A stretch of 64,000 nucleotides of DNA from positions 1 through 64,000 of the forward strand of contig NZ_WWEQ01000012.1 in NCBI RefSeq assembly GCF_009857845.1. Reading direction: 5' to 3'. Every line of letters starts with the position of its first letter. The stretch's first letter is position 1. The stretch is from Brevibacterium rongguiense. Its GTDB lineage: Bacteria > Actinomycetota > Actinomycetes > Actinomycetales > Brevibacteriaceae. Shown in pieces: positions 9,475-18,623 of this stretch. The notes beneath the pieces were generated by a model. It searched no databases. It was not told the origin of the DNA and saw only the letters and a program-made list of their open reading frames with translations. The translations under genes were made by a program, and so were the position numbers.

Positions 9475-10914
9475 TCAGCTCTTGATGGCCGACAGCTTCT
9501 GCCACTGCTTCCAGCTGTAGGTCCAATCGGAGACATCGCCCGAGTCCGGCGTGAGGGACACCCGCGAGCCGGTGATGGAGACGGGATCGCCGTACTTCGC
9601 GGATGCGAAGTACTTCGCGGCCCGGGAGGTCGAGAGGTTGATGCAGCCGTGCGAGACGTTCGAGCTGCCCTGCACGCCCTCGGACCACGGCGCCGCGTGG
9701 ACGAACTCGCCGTTGTTGTGGATGCGCACGGCCCACTGGACGGGCGTCGAGTAGCCGTAGCGCTCGGAGGTCATCGTGTAGTCGGCCGACTTCGACATGA
9801 CGATGTGCTCGCCGTTGTAGGAGGGGGAGCTGGGCTTGCCGAGCGAGGCGGGCCAGTCCCACAGCTTCTTGCCGTCGCGCGTCACCGTCATCCGGTGCGT
9901 CTTCGCGCTGGCCTTCACGATCTGGGAGCGGCCGATCTTGAAGTCGAGCGTGACGTTCTTCTTGCCGTACGTCTCGTCCGAGGTCTGCACGCCCTTCATG
10001 GGCAGCTTGACCGTGACCTTCGAGTGGGCGGGCCAGTGCTCCTCGGTGCGGTAGTGGATGCTCGAGTGACCGTCGTCATCGGGCAGCCAGCCCCAGGCGC
10101 CCGTGACGCTGCGCTTCTTGCCCTTGTTGTCGGTGACCTGGACCGTCATGCGGTTCTGGATCGAGGCGCGGTACTTCTTGGGCACGATGCCGGAGAAGTT
10201 GACGATGACGGGCGCGGCGACGCCCACCGTGTCATCGTCGGCGATCTCCGTGAAGGTGCGGGTCGTCTCGCTGGAGGGCTCGGAGGTCTTGACGGTGCCG
10301 GTCTCCTCGTGGGACTGGCCGTCGTTGCCCTTGACCGTCGCCTTCCACTCGTAGGTGGAGTTGCCGGCGACCGTGAAGTCCGAGGTCCACGTCGTGCCAT
10401 GCTCACCGGAGCCCGCATCATCGGAGGCGCCCGCGCTGGGGGCCGCCGAGGCGCCCTCCGAGCTCCCATCGGAGGCGCCGGCCTCCTGCGAGGCGGACGC
10501 GGTCGAATCCGCGTCGCTGTCCTCGAGCTCCGAATCGGAGGTCGAGGAGCGGTTGGCGGCGGTGAAGCCCGCATTCTGGGCGCTGGGCGCGGCGGTGCTC
10601 TCCGCCTCGTCGGCGTCCGCACCGCTGGACAGGGACCCCTTGTCGACGGGGATGTCCTTCTGCTTCGAGTCGGAGGCGCTCGCGGAGGCGAACGTGCCGT
10701 TCTCGACCCTGAGCGTCAGGTGCTGCCCGGCCTTGACCGTCTTGACCTCTTTGCCCTTGGCGTCGACGACGCTGATCGAGGGGCTGGCCTGCTCCGTGTT
10801 CGCGGAGCCGTTGTTCGAGGCGTTCTCACCGGTGCCTGAACCGGAGGGGGTGCAGGCCGCGAGGAGTGCGGCGGAGGAGATGAGGGCGGTGGCAGCAAGA
10901 AGACGGCGGGACAC
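9475..10914 (-). CDS. Lipoprotein L,D-transpeptidase with Ig-like domains (Ldt/YkuD)
   Basis: Cell-wall cross-linking enzyme of 479 residues that makes 3-3 (or lipoprotein) links in peptidoglycan. A lipoprotein signal ends at LLAAC (residues 17-21). A first Ig-like region (about 45-100) is followed by a Ser/Ala/Glu-rich linker (about 100-175), a second Ig-like region with IVNFSGIVPK (about 240-350, the LdtMt2 Ig-fold signature), and the YkuD catalytic domain (about 355-480). The active-site motif VSHGCINLS contains the nucleophilic cysteine. GTG 10914 has AGAGAGG upstream. The very long low-complexity linker between domains probably spans the wall. Outer-face enzyme, transcribed alone. Confidence 0.95.
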   Translation of the reverse strand: MSRRLLAATALISSAALLAACTPSGSGTGENASNNGSANTEQASPSISVVDAKGKEVKTVKAGQHLTLRVENGTFASASASDSKQKDIPVDKGSLSSGADADEAESTAAPSAQNAGFTAANRSSTSDSELEDSDADSTASASQEAGASDGSSEGASAAPSAGASDDAGSGEHGTTWTSDFTVAGNSTYEWKATVKGNDGQSHEETGTVKTSEPSSETTRTFTEIADDDTVGVAAPVIVNFSGIVPKKYRASIQNRMTVQVTDNKGKKRSVTGAWGWLPDDDGHSSIHYRTEEHWPAHSKVTVKLPMKGVQTSDETYGKKNVTLDFKIGRSQIVKASAKTHRMTVTRDGKKLWDWPASLGKPSSPSYNGEHIVMSKSADYTMTSERYGYSTPVQWAVRIHNNGEFVHAAPWSEGVQGSSNVSHGCINLSTSRAAKYFASAKYGDPVSITGSRVSLTPDSGDVSDWTYSWKQWQKLSAIKS

Positions 10915-11121
10915 GCGTGGCCTCTCTGTGGAGGATGTGGATGGCTTTCACAAAGGATACGGGCCCAATGTCAACGCGCGATGACGACGGGGACCGGCCT
11001 GTGGGAGTCCACGGGGATATTGGCTTGAAGGGAGGCGGTGACCAGGGGAGATCCCTGCAACATTCGTTGCAGAATCGTGACACCTGCCGTCAGCGCGGAC
11101 CGCGGGGGGCGTGCCCGGGCA

Positions 11122-11213
11122 GAAAAGGACTCTTCGTGCACCCGCCAGAGCCTTCTTACCCTTGCTACCTTCCGGTCCTGGGGGATTCGCAGGGTGACGC
11201 CGCACGAAGAGCC
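11122..11213 (-). ncRNA. ffs: Signal recognition particle RNA, small bacterial type (4.5S)
   Basis: The minus strand contains the universally conserved Ffh-binding hairpin CAGGACCGGAAGGTAGCA (around 11162-11180) with the GGAAG tetraloop. The ends pair: GGCTCTTCGTGC at the 5' side with GCACGAAGAGTCC at the 3' side, followed by CTTTT as a likely end signal. Length is about 92-97 bases, as expected for the small SRP RNA. It scaffolds Ffh for co-translational targeting to the membrane. Confidence 0.95.
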
Positions 11214-11330
11214 GCCTCCACAGTAGCGCACCGGGGCGCGGGAGTGAAATCCCTGCGCCCCGGTGCCCTGCCCAGCGAGCGGCGCCGCGGCGGAGCGCTC
11301 AGCACCCCGCCCACACCTCGGCGGGTGCGC

Positions 11331-11864
11331 TCAGTCGAGTGCGGCGACGATCGCGGCGTCGAAGGCCTCGAGGTCGGCCGGGGTGCGCGAGGTGATGAGA
11401 TTGCCGTCGATGACGACCTCCGAGTCCTCCCACTTGGCGCCCGCGTTGACGAGGTCGACCTTGATGGAGCCCACGCTCGTGAGCTTGCGCTCGTGGGCGA
11501 CCCCCGCCTCGGCGAGCAGCCACGGGGCGTGGCAGATCGCGGCGACCGGCTTCTGCGCCGCGAAGAACGCCTTGACGAACTCCACCGCCCGCGGGTCCCC
11601 GCGCAGCGCGTCCGCATTGAGCGTGCCGCCGGGCAGCACGAGCATGTCGTAGTCGCCGGCCGCTGCATCGGCCAGCGGCACATCGACGGCGAACTCCTCA
11701 CCGCGGTCCCAGTCGCCTTTCATGGCCTGGAGGCTGCCGTCCGCGGGCGAGACGATCTGGGTGATCGCCCCCGCGGCATCGAGCGCCTCGCGGGGGCTCG
11801 TGAGCTCGGGCTGCTCGACTCCGCGGGTGACGAGGATTGCGACCTTCTTGCCTGCTGCCGACAT
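11331..11864 (-). CDS. PfpI/DJ-1 family protein (type 1 glutamine amidotransferase-like)
   Basis: A 177-residue cytoplasmic protein of the DJ-1/PfpI superfamily, group of PfpI/YhbO (deglycase, chaperone or protease activities have been proposed). The nucleophile elbow AICHAPWLL gives the catalytic cysteine near residue 112, with the family signature VLPGGTLNAD before it and the histidine next to the cysteine. The AVDVPLADA stretch is typical of the subgroup. ATG 11864 has AAGGAG 5 bases upstream. The neighbouring MFS gene is upstream on the same strand, 167 bases away. Role in stress response is inferred from family. Confidence 0.93.
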   Translation of the reverse strand: MSAAGKKVAILVTRGVEQPELTSPREALDAAGAITQIVSPADGSLQAMKGDWDRGEEFAVDVPLADAAAGDYDMLVLPGGTLNADALRGDPRAVEFVKAFFAAQKPVAAICHAPWLLAEAGVAHERKLTSVGSIKVDLVNAGAKWEDSEVVIDGNLITSRTPADLEAFDAAIVAALD

Positions 11865-12031
11865 GGCGTCTCCTTCTGTGCGTAGGTTCCGGGCCGCGCC
11901 GCGGCCGGCGCGCCCGTGGTCGGCGGATGCCGCTGCTCCAGCGGCCCCGTGCGCGGGGCCGGCGGGCGGGCGCCCCGCCACCAGCGCAACGTGCGCGGAC
12001 GGGCGGCGTATTCCGTGAGGTCCCCTTGCCC

Positions 12032-13480
12032 TCACGCGTCCCGCGCGGTGCCGGGCGGGTCCGCGGGACCGGCGGGCGGCTCGGGGGCGGGCCGGGCGGC
12101 GATCCGGCGCAGGCGCAGGGCGGCGAGCCCGAACGCCGCGGCCAGGGCGAGCTGGACGAGGCTGACGACGCCGAAGGCGTGATCGGCGCCCAGCCGCGCG
12201 CTCAGGCCCTGGAAGGCGGAACCGAGAACGGCCACGCCCACCGCGATGCCCGTCTGTTGCATCGTCGACACGAGACCGCCGGTCAGACCCGCGATGCGCC
12301 TCGGCACCTCGGCCATGACGGTGGCAACGAGCGGCGCGAACTGCAGGGCCTGGCCGGCGCCCAGGACGACCCCGGGGAGCTGGAACCACAGCTCCCAGTG
12401 CCCGGGGGCCACCAGCGAGAGTGCGCCCACGCCCGCGAGCCCCAGTGCCTGCACGAGCGCCCCGAGCAGTAGGGCCCGGGGGCCGCCCAGGCGGGCGCTG
12501 ATGCGGTGGGACAGCGCGGAGACGATGACGAAGGCGGTGGCGAAGGGGGCCAGGGTGAGGCCGGAGAGCCACGCCGGATCGCCGTGCGCGGACTGGGTGA
12601 GCAGTGCGAAGTTGTAGAGGAAGGCGCCGAAGCCCGCGAAGAAGACCGCGGCCATGATCATGCCCGCCGCGATCGTGGGGCTGCGCAGGACGCGGGGCGG
12701 CAGCAGCGGCTGGGCGCTGCGCGCCTCGGCGCGCCGCTGCTGGACGATGAGGGCGACGAGTGCGGCGACCGCCGCGGAGAGTGGGATGAGCGCGGCCGCG
12801 CCCCAGCCGGTGGACGGGCCGATCGCCAAGCCGGTGAGCAGCCCGCCCAGGGCGAGGGCGAGCAGCGCGGCCCCCGCGAAGTCGAGGCGGAGGCCCGGTT
12901 CCCCGGCATCGGCCGGCAGGCGCAGCGCGGCCCACGCGCATACCCCGCACGCGGCCGCGAACACGGCGAACGCCAGTCGCCAGCCCCAGACGGGGCCGCC
13001 GAGCGAGGTGAGCGCGCCGCCGATCACCTGCCCGCCCACGGTGCCCACCCCCGAGAACGCGCCGAACGCGCTGACGGCGCGCACGCGCGCCTGGCCCACG
13101 GCACTGAGCTGGATGATCGAGAGGATCTGCGGCATCATCACCGCGGCCGCGAAGCCCTGCAGGGCGCGCGCCGCGATCGCCATGGGCACGTTCGCGGCGC
13201 CCGCGACGAGCAGCGAGGTCACCAGCAGCCCCAGCATGCCCAGGATGAACAGGCGCTTTCGCCCGAAGCGGTCGCCGATCCGGCCGCACAGCACGATCGC
13301 GGCCGCGAAGGCGGCGGCGTAGGCGCCCACGATGAGCGCGAGCTGCGCCGGGCCGGCGCCCAGGGCCGCGCGGATCTGGGGGGAGGTGATGTTGCCCAGG
13401 GAGAAGACGAAGGTCGCGAGGAATGCCGCGAGCTGCAGGGGCCACAGGCTCGGGGCCGGGCGCGGCGCCCTCGCACTCAT
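12032..13480 (-). CDS. MFS drug-efflux transporter, DHA2-like (14 TM)
   Basis: Major facilitator protein of 482 residues with about fourteen hydrophobic segments, pointing to the DHA2 (EmrB/QacA) drug:proton antiporter family. The loop motif GRIGDRFGRKRLFILGM between TM2 and TM3 and the TM5 antiporter-type GPVWGWRLAF are present. ATG 13480 is chosen because AAGGAGG stands 5 bases upstream; a longer frame extends through the divergent promoter region and is unlikely to be translated. The divergent XRE/MmyB-type regulator at 13740 very probably controls it, a common arrangement for efflux pumps of this class. Substrate unknown. Confidence 0.93.
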   Translation of the reverse strand: MSARAPRPAPSLWPLQLAAFLATFVFSLGNITSPQIRAALGAGPAQLALIVGAYAAAFAAAIVLCGRIGDRFGRKRLFILGMLGLLVTSLLVAGAANVPMAIAARALQGFAAAVMMPQILSIIQLSAVGQARVRAVSAFGAFSGVGTVGGQVIGGALTSLGGPVWGWRLAFAVFAAACGVCAWAALRLPADAGEPGLRLDFAGAALLALALGGLLTGLAIGPSTGWGAAALIPLSAAVAALVALIVQQRRAEARSAQPLLPPRVLRSPTIAAGMIMAAVFFAGFGAFLYNFALLTQSAHGDPAWLSGLTLAPFATAFVIVSALSHRISARLGGPRALLLGALVQALGLAGVGALSLVAPGHWELWFQLPGVVLGAGQALQFAPLVATVMAEVPRRIAGLTGGLVSTMQQTGIAVGVAVLGSAFQGLSARLGADHAFGVVSLVQLALAAAFGLAALRLRRIAARPAPEPPAGPADPPGTARDA

Positions 13481-13739
13481 GCGCGCCTCCTTCCGGTGGG
13501 CTGGGGGACCACCCGCGGTGGGCCGCGGGGCGGGTCCGGGCTCCGGGTCGGCGGAGCGGTGGCTGGAGCAGCGGACGGCCGGTGCGCTGTGCGCGGCGCG
13601 GGCTTCGGTGTGCGTCATGGGGCCAGCCTGGGCGGTGCGCGGGCCCCGGGGGAGTGTCTGCCCATCCTGTCACCCGGAGCACCACCCTGGGGAGGCGTCC
13701 GCAGCGGCGGACGGGCCCCGCGGTGGGCACAATGGGCCC

Positions 13740-14621
13740 ATGGCAGTCATCAGTCGGGCCGAACTGGCCGCCTTCCTGCGCAGTCGCCGCGATCGGCTCA
13801 GGCCCGAGGACGTGGGGCTGCCCCGCGGAGCCCGCCGGCGCGTGGCGGGCCTGCGCCGGGAGGAGGTGGCGGTGCTCGCGCACGTGGGCACCACCTGGTA
13901 CGCGTGGCTGGAGCAGGGCCGCGACGTCCACCCGTCGGAGGAGGTGCTCGCCGCCATCGCCGATGCCCTGCTGCTGCGCCCCGAGGAGCGCGCCCACCTC
14001 TTCCGTCTGGCCGGCTACTCCGCGCGCGCCGCCTCTCCCGGTGTGGGCGCCATGGACGTGCGGCTGCGCGAGACGCTCGATGCGCTCTCCCCGCTGCCGG
14101 CCATGGTGGCCGATGCGCTGGGGTACTGGCACTCGTTCAACGCGGGCTACCGCTACCTCATCGCCGATGCCCATGCGCTCGTGGGATCCGCCGCGGATGC
14201 CAACTGCACGGTCCAGTCGCTGCGCAATCCCGCCTGGCGCCGTGCGCTGGCCGACGATCCCCACTACTGGCGGCTGCACGTGGCCAAGCTGCGCACGGCA
14301 TTCGCCGAGGTGCCCGACGACCCCCGCTGGCCGGCGTTCCTCGAGCGCCTGCGCGAGTGGGAGGAGTTCGCCCAGGCGTGGGACTCGGGCGAGGTCATGC
14401 GCGAGGCCACCACGCGCAAGGTCTTCGACAACCCCTATGTGGGCCGCCTCGAGCTCTACGCTGTGGGGCTGGCCGTGATGGAGGACCGCCAGCTCACGCT
14501 CACGGTCTTCCAGCCGGCGGACGCGGTCACCCGGTCCCGGCTCGAGCACCTGGATGAGCTCATCCGCAGCGGCGCGATCGACGCCCTGGCCGCCCGTGCG
14601 CCGCGCCTGCGCGCCGTGTGA
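13740..14621 (+). CDS. XRE-family transcriptional regulator with MmyB-like ligand domain
   Basis: Regulator of 293 residues. Residues 1-85 form an N-terminal helix-turn-helix of the XRE type (RREEVAVLAHVGTTWYAWLE is the recognition region), and residues about 105-285 form the MmyB-like PAS-related ligand-binding domain (PF17765) with the typical ALGYWHSFNAGY and WRRLHVAKLRTAFAE-like segments. It is transcribed away from the DHA2-type exporter with about 260 bases between the starts, which suggests that it represses or activates that gene in response to a small hydrophobic ligand. Start ATG 13740 has no clear ribosome site; the frame is also open upstream without a better start. Confidence 0.92.
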   Translation: MAVISRAELAAFLRSRRDRLRPEDVGLPRGARRRVAGLRREEVAVLAHVGTTWYAWLEQGRDVHPSEEVLAAIADALLLRPEERAHLFRLAGYSARAASPGVGAMDVRLRETLDALSPLPAMVADALGYWHSFNAGYRYLIADAHALVGSAADANCTVQSLRNPAWRRALADDPHYWRLHVAKLRTAFAEVPDDPRWPAFLERLREWEEFAQAWDSGEVMREATTRKVFDNPYVGRLELYAVGLAVMEDRQLTLTVFQPADAVTRSRLEHLDELIRSGAIDALAARAPRLRAV

Positions 14622-14813
14622 GCGCCGCCGGCCGTGACCGTACTGCCGAGCCGCGACTGCACTGCCGACCGTGACCGCGCCGCCGGCTGTGACCGCGCGG
14701 CGGGCGCGCCCCCCACTGGCCGTCACCGCGTTGAGCTGGGCTAGGACTCGAATGGACGGGGGTGAGCTGCGCCTGGGACGGCCGCCGAGGCCGTGGCCCC
14801 GGCGACGGGACCG

Positions 14814-14819
14814 TAGGAT
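14814..14819 (+). promoter_or_regulatory. -10 element TAGGAT of a leaderless promoter
   Basis: TAGGAT ends six bases before ATG 14826 with no Shine-Dalgarno sequence, consistent with a leaderless message. Confidence 0.55.
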
Positions 14820-14825
14820 GCGGGC

Positions 14826-15512
14826 ATGGCCACCCCACGCGACTCGCGCGCCAGCGGAGGCGCCCGGCGCCTCGCGGACCTCGACCTCGGCGCGCTCCAC
14901 CAGTGGCTGCTCGCCGCGCACGGACCCCAGGACGACTGGTGGCCCGCCGAGTCCGCCTTCGAGCGCATGGTCTCCGCCATCCTCGTGCAGAACACCCGCT
15001 GGGAGAACGCCGCCGCGGCCATCGCGAACCTGCGCGAGGCCGGCCTCATGAGCCCGGAGGCGCTGGCGCGGGCCGATGCCGAGGCGCTGGCCGGCCCCGT
15101 GCGCCCCGCCGGCTTCATGACGGCGAAGTCCGCAGCCGTGCGGGGGCTCGCCGCGTGGGTGCGCGACGGAGAGCCCGAGGCGCTCGGCGACGAGGAGCTG
15201 CGCGCGCAGCTCCTCGCCCTGCGGGGCGTGGGGTCCGAGACCGCGGACGTCATCGCCCTCTACCGCTATGGGCGCCGCGCCTTCATCGCCGATGCCTACG
15301 CCCGCAGGCTGCTCGCCCGGCTCGACTACGCCGTGCCCGGCTCCTACGAGGCGACCCGCCGGCAGGTGCTGCCGGCCCTGGAGGCCTCGGGGCTGGGCGC
15401 GCGCGAACTGGGCGAGCTCCACGGGCTCATCGTCGAGGAGGGCAAGGCGGACGCCCAGCGCTCCCAGGCGCGAGCGCGGCACAGCCCGACCGCGGCCGCG
15501 CGAGCGCGGTAG
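14826..15512 (+). CDS. HhH-GPD DNA glycosylase, MagIII/endonuclease III-related, no Fe-S cluster
   Basis: A 228-residue helix-hairpin-helix base-excision enzyme of the COG2231 group. The hairpin LRGVGSETADVIAL (about 134-147) and the catalytic aspartate in FIADAYARRLL (D156) are clear. The lysine that makes endonuclease III a lyase is replaced by glutamate (GSETA), and the four-cysteine cluster at the C terminus is missing, as in Helicobacter MagIII, which removes 3-methyladenine. It is therefore probably a monofunctional glycosylase for alkylated bases. A classical nth lies at 48.4 kb, so this is not the only family member. Substrate is inferred. Confidence 0.88.
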   Translation: MATPRDSRASGGARRLADLDLGALHQWLLAAHGPQDDWWPAESAFERMVSAILVQNTRWENAAAAIANLREAGLMSPEALARADAEALAGPVRPAGFMTAKSAAVRGLAAWVRDGEPEALGDEELRAQLLALRGVGSETADVIALYRYGRRAFIADAYARRLLARLDYAVPGSYEATRRQVLPALEASGLGARELGELHGLIVEEGKADAQRSQARARHSPTAAARAR

Positions 15513-15561
15513 CGGCGGCGGGCGCGGTCAGGCGCGTCGGAGAGCGGGGAGGCGAGCGCGC

Positions 15562-16677
15562 TCAGGAGTGCGGCTGGGGCGGGCCTGCCGGCGCCTCGGG
15601 CCCGCGGTCCGGTGAGCGCTGATCGCACAGCGCGGCGCCGGTGGCCAGGGCGGGCAGTCCGCCCGGGCCGGTGGGCGCCAAGACGAGCACGATGCACACG
15701 AGCGCGAAGACCGCGGCCGCACCCGGCAGCGGAAGGGCCTGCCCGGCCAGGAGGATGAGCAGGTAGCCGCCGCTGCCGCACAGGAAGCGCAGGAGGCGGG
15801 CCGGCGGAGTCGCCATGCGGGGGCGGCGATAGGCCAGGCGCACCGTGAGGTCACCCGGTGTGGCGCCCGTGGCCAGGGTGGTCGCCAGCCAGATCCCCGC
15901 CGTGGTGGCGAGCGCGATGGCCTCCGGCCAGTGGGCAAGCGCGAGGGCGCCTCTGTCCGCGCGGGCGAGCAGCTCGGCGCCCAGCCGCAGGCCCACCGTG
16001 AGGGCGGTGAGGATGAGCGTGCTGGCCAGCCAGTCGGAGAACATGCCGAGCAGGCGGCGGGGGCGCGTGACGGGGCGCGGCACCTCGGGCGCGGCATCGT
16101 TGGAGCCCCAGAGGCGGCGGGGGACCGCGAGCGCGAGCAGCGAGCCCACCAGGGCGCCCGAGGTGTTCGTGAGCATGTCGTCGACGTCGAAGACGCGGTA
16201 GGCGCAGTCGTAGAGGCCCCAGACGCCGGTCAGCTGGGTGGTTTCGACGAGTGCGGAGATCGCCAGGCCCAGGGCGCCGGCGGTGAGGAGGCCGCGCCCG
16301 CCCAGGACGCGCACGAAGAATCCGAGCGGGACGAAGAGCAGCACGTTGAGCGCCAGCTGGAGCACGAGCGGGTTGGCCGCGAACGCCCGCAGTCCGCCGC
16401 CGGATTCCGCCCACGCCCGTGCGAGGTCGCCCGCGAACTGCCCCAGGTGCGTGTTCGTCCCGGCGCAGCGCACGGTGTCCGGGGCGGGCAGCGGCAGGAG
16501 CGTGTAGGTCCAGATCGCCCAGAAGTACACGAGCGCCGCGCCCCACAGGAGCAGTCGGCCCAGCGACAGACCTCCCTGGCGGTGGTAGAGGCCCGCGACG
16601 ATCGGCACGAAGAGCACGACGCCTGCCACGGCGCCCAGGGCGACCGCTGCGACGGCGGAGAGGACGTGGGGGCTCAT
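15562..16677 (-). CDS. VanZ-RDD domain membrane protein
   Basis: Integral membrane protein of 371 residues. The N-terminal half (about 5-205) is a VanZ-like domain with the typical ending NVLLFVPLGFF, LVETTQL and FDVDDMLTNTSGALVG; the C-terminal half (about 225-365) has RDD-like segments (RLLGMFSDWLASTLI, DLTVRLAYRRP, LRFLCGSGGYLL). VanZ proteins are linked to low-level teicoplanin tolerance and wall homeostasis, RDD proteins to transport, but neither has a defined reaction. ATG 16677 gives a sensible N-terminal TM; its ribosome site is weak (AGAGAAGAG about 10 bases off). A TACACT-like -10 (TACGCT, 16777-16772) could drive it. Divergent from the LPXTG gene. Confidence 0.9.
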   Translation of the reverse strand: MSPHVLSAVAAVALGAVAGVVLFVPIVAGLYHRQGGLSLGRLLLWGAALVYFWAIWTYTLLPLPAPDTVRCAGTNTHLGQFAGDLARAWAESGGGLRAFAANPLVLQLALNVLLFVPLGFFVRVLGGRGLLTAGALGLAISALVETTQLTGVWGLYDCAYRVFDVDDMLTNTSGALVGSLLALAVPRRLWGSNDAAPEVPRPVTRPRRLLGMFSDWLASTLILTALTVGLRLGAELLARADRGALALAHWPEAIALATTAGIWLATTLATGATPGDLTVRLAYRRPRMATPPARLLRFLCGSGGYLLILLAGQALPLPGAAAVFALVCIVLVLAPTGPGGLPALATGAALCDQRSPDRGPEAPAGPPQPHS

Positions 16678-16878
16678 GGGGGAGGGGACTCTTCTCTCGC
16701 GGGGGACGGGCAGGGAAGGGCAACCGGCAGGGAACGGGGCCGCGCGACGGTCCTGGTGCACGGCGCGTGTCAGCGTAGCCGAGGCGCGCGGTGGGGGCTC
16801 CGCGCGGGTGGCCGGGGATACCTGAGGAAGAGGCAGTCGGACATGCGACCCCCGGGCGACAGCGGCCACGGTCGGCAA

Positions 16879-16908
16879 TTAGTCCGAAAAGCGGGTGGCA
16901 TGTATTCT
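16879..16908 (+). promoter_or_regulatory. Promoter for LPXTG protein gene
   Basis: TTAGTC (16879-16884) and TATTCT (16903-16908), 18 bases apart, lie in a locally AT-rich patch and would start transcription about 58 bases before ATG 16973. Confidence 0.45.
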
Positions 16909-16972
16909 CTCGGATGTGCGTACTGAGTCTCACAAGCGCACTCCCCTCCGTCCCCCGAGTGAATGGCCTCCC

Positions 16973-18379
16973 ATGACCCGCATCCTCCGCGCCCCGCGGC
17001 TGCTCGCCGCATTCGGCGCGCTCCTGGCACTGCTCGCCAGCAGCCTCGTCCTCCTCGCCGCCGCACCCGCTCGCGCGGCCGACTGCGCCCCCGCCTCCGG
17101 CAGCACCGACATCTCCTCCGCCGCGTACGGCGATGACGACGTCACCCTGACGGGAGGTGTGGACTACACCTGGGGACAGGAGACGAAGCTCCACATCGAC
17201 TTCGGCAAGAGCAAGCAGCTGGCGTCCGTGAAGTCGGGCGACTACTTCACCTACACCCTGCCCCCGGACAGCGGGCTCGCCCCGCAGGTAGGCGGGGCGG
17301 CGTTCAATGTCACCGATCCGGCGCACGACAACCAGGTCATCGCCTGCGCCGTCTTCGACGCCCAGACCCAGAAGCTCACCGTCGTCTTCAACGACGCGGC
17401 GGCGAAGCTCCAGGGTGTGCAGGGCTGGGTGGAGCTGCGCGTGCAGATCTTCCCGCTCGGTGAGGGCACCGAGGGGCCGCGGAAGATCCGGCTGACGCAG
17501 ACCAAGACCCTCGACATCACGGTCCACCCCGGCCAGGGCCCCGGCGAGGGCTTCCACAAGGACGGCTGGCTGCGCGTCGGCCTCAAGGAACCGGCATTCA
17601 GCGCGGACCGCGCGATCGTGTGGCGCATCGCGTTCCCGCGCATGCAGGAGAGGCTGACGAACGTCGAGGTCACGGACGACTCCGAGGACACGAAGTGGTC
17701 CTTCAACTGCTCCTTCATCGATGTGTCGGCCGTTCAGGTGCTGGGGCCCAACCGGGCGTTCGAGCAGCGCGATCAGCCGATGAACGACGCGGAGAAGGCG
17801 ATCGCGAAGACGGTCGAGGGAGCGTGCGAGGCCGAGCGGTTCCAGGCGAAGGTCCCGGAGATCCCCGCCGGGTACATGGTCATCTTCCCCGCGCTGTACG
17901 CCAGCGTGCAGATGCCCATGGGCGGCACGTACACGAACACGGCCGTGCTGACCGCGGACCAGTGGGACAAGCCCCTGAGCACGGGGCACAAGGTCGACAT
18001 GAGCGGCAACGGCGAGGGCTCGGGCGACTCGTCGACGCCGCCGGTGACCCCCACGACGACGGCTCCCGTGCCGACGACCACGGAGCCTGCGCCCACGACC
18101 CCCGCCACCACGCCGCCTGCGACGACGGCGCCCAGTGAGGCTCCGTCGCCGAACGCGAGCTCCACGCCGAGCGCGTCTGCGACGACGCAGCCCGCCCCCG
18201 GTCCGGGTGAGGCCCCAGATCCGGCGCCCGCACCCGCCCCGGGTGGCGACGACGACTCCCATGGCTCAGGTCAACTGCCGCGCACGGGTGCCGAGCTTGC
18301 CCTGGCAGTCGGCAGCGCTGCCGCGCTCATGGTGGTGGGAGCGGGGCTGCTGCTCGCCTCTCGCCGCAGGCGCCGCTGA
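16973..18379 (+). CDS. LPXTG-anchored surface protein, adhesin-like
   Basis: Secreted protein of 468 residues designed for sortase attachment to the wall. Residues 1-38 are a signal peptide (RR-rich start, long hydrophobic core, cleavage after ARA). Residues about 40-340 look like two Ig-fold adhesin domains of the MSCRAMM kind (GDYFTYTLPPDSG, LTVVFNDAAAKLQG, and a later DITVHPGQ strand), with paired cysteines. Residues about 350-430 are a Pro/Thr/Ser stalk, and the end is LPRTG, a hydrophobic segment and RRRRR. ATG 16973 is preferred over an upstream in-frame ATG because it starts the signal peptide directly; no good ribosome site is visible. Binding partner unknown. Confidence 0.88.
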   Translation: MTRILRAPRLLAAFGALLALLASSLVLLAAAPARAADCAPASGSTDISSAAYGDDDVTLTGGVDYTWGQETKLHIDFGKSKQLASVKSGDYFTYTLPPDSGLAPQVGGAAFNVTDPAHDNQVIACAVFDAQTQKLTVVFNDAAAKLQGVQGWVELRVQIFPLGEGTEGPRKIRLTQTKTLDITVHPGQGPGEGFHKDGWLRVGLKEPAFSADRAIVWRIAFPRMQERLTNVEVTDDSEDTKWSFNCSFIDVSAVQVLGPNRAFEQRDQPMNDAEKAIAKTVEGACEAERFQAKVPEIPAGYMVIFPALYASVQMPMGGTYTNTAVLTADQWDKPLSTGHKVDMSGNGEGSGDSSTPPVTPTTTAPVPTTTEPAPTTPATTPPATTAPSEAPSPNASSTPSASATTQPAPGPGEAPDPAPAPAPGGDDDSHGSGQLPRTGAELALAVGSAAALMVVGAGLLLASRRRRR

Positions 18380-18416
18380 TTCGGCAAAAGCCGGGGCCTC
18401 GGGTAGAGTCTTGCGC

Positions 18417-18501
18417 GGAGGATTCGCCTAGCGGCCTATGGCGCACGCCTGGAACGCGTGTTGGGTTAACGCCCTCAGGGGTTCAAATCCCCTATCCTCC
18501 G
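18417..18501 (+). tRNA. serT: tRNA-Ser (anticodon GGA)
   Basis: An 85-base class II tRNA. The acceptor stem pairs GGAGGAT (18417-18423) with ATCCTCC (18494-18500), discriminator G18501, CCA not encoded. Anticodon GGA is at 18451-18453 between stem arms CACGC and GCGTG; a long variable arm (TTGGGTTAACGCCCTC) and the T arm GGGGTTCAAATCCCC follow. A TAGAGT -10 box at 18404-18409 is correctly placed for transcription starting at the mature 5' end. Reads UCC/UCU codons. Confidence 0.96.
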
Positions 18502-18507
18502 CGGTGA

Positions 18508-18544
18508 AGACCCCCGCTTGCCCTTCGAGGGCAAGCGGGGGTCT
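18508..18544 (+). terminator. 17-bp perfect hairpin after tRNA-Ser
   Basis: Bases 18508-18524 pair perfectly with 18528-18544 around a TCG loop. No U-tract follows, as is usual for high-GC actinobacterial terminators. Confidence 0.85.
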
Positions 18545-18623
18545 CGCGTCTCCGGCTATGTCAGTGCCCCCTTGTATCGTCTGGGTCACTGGTGGATACT
18601 CACTCGGACGAGAGGTGGTGGTC

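Noticed and set aside
11331-15482. A single minus-strand reading frame of about 1383 codons across several genes
   Set aside because: Only its last 178 codons are the PfpI gene; the rest is an antisense shadow of the MFS, XRE and glycosylase genes, caused by the lack of stops in high-GC DNA.
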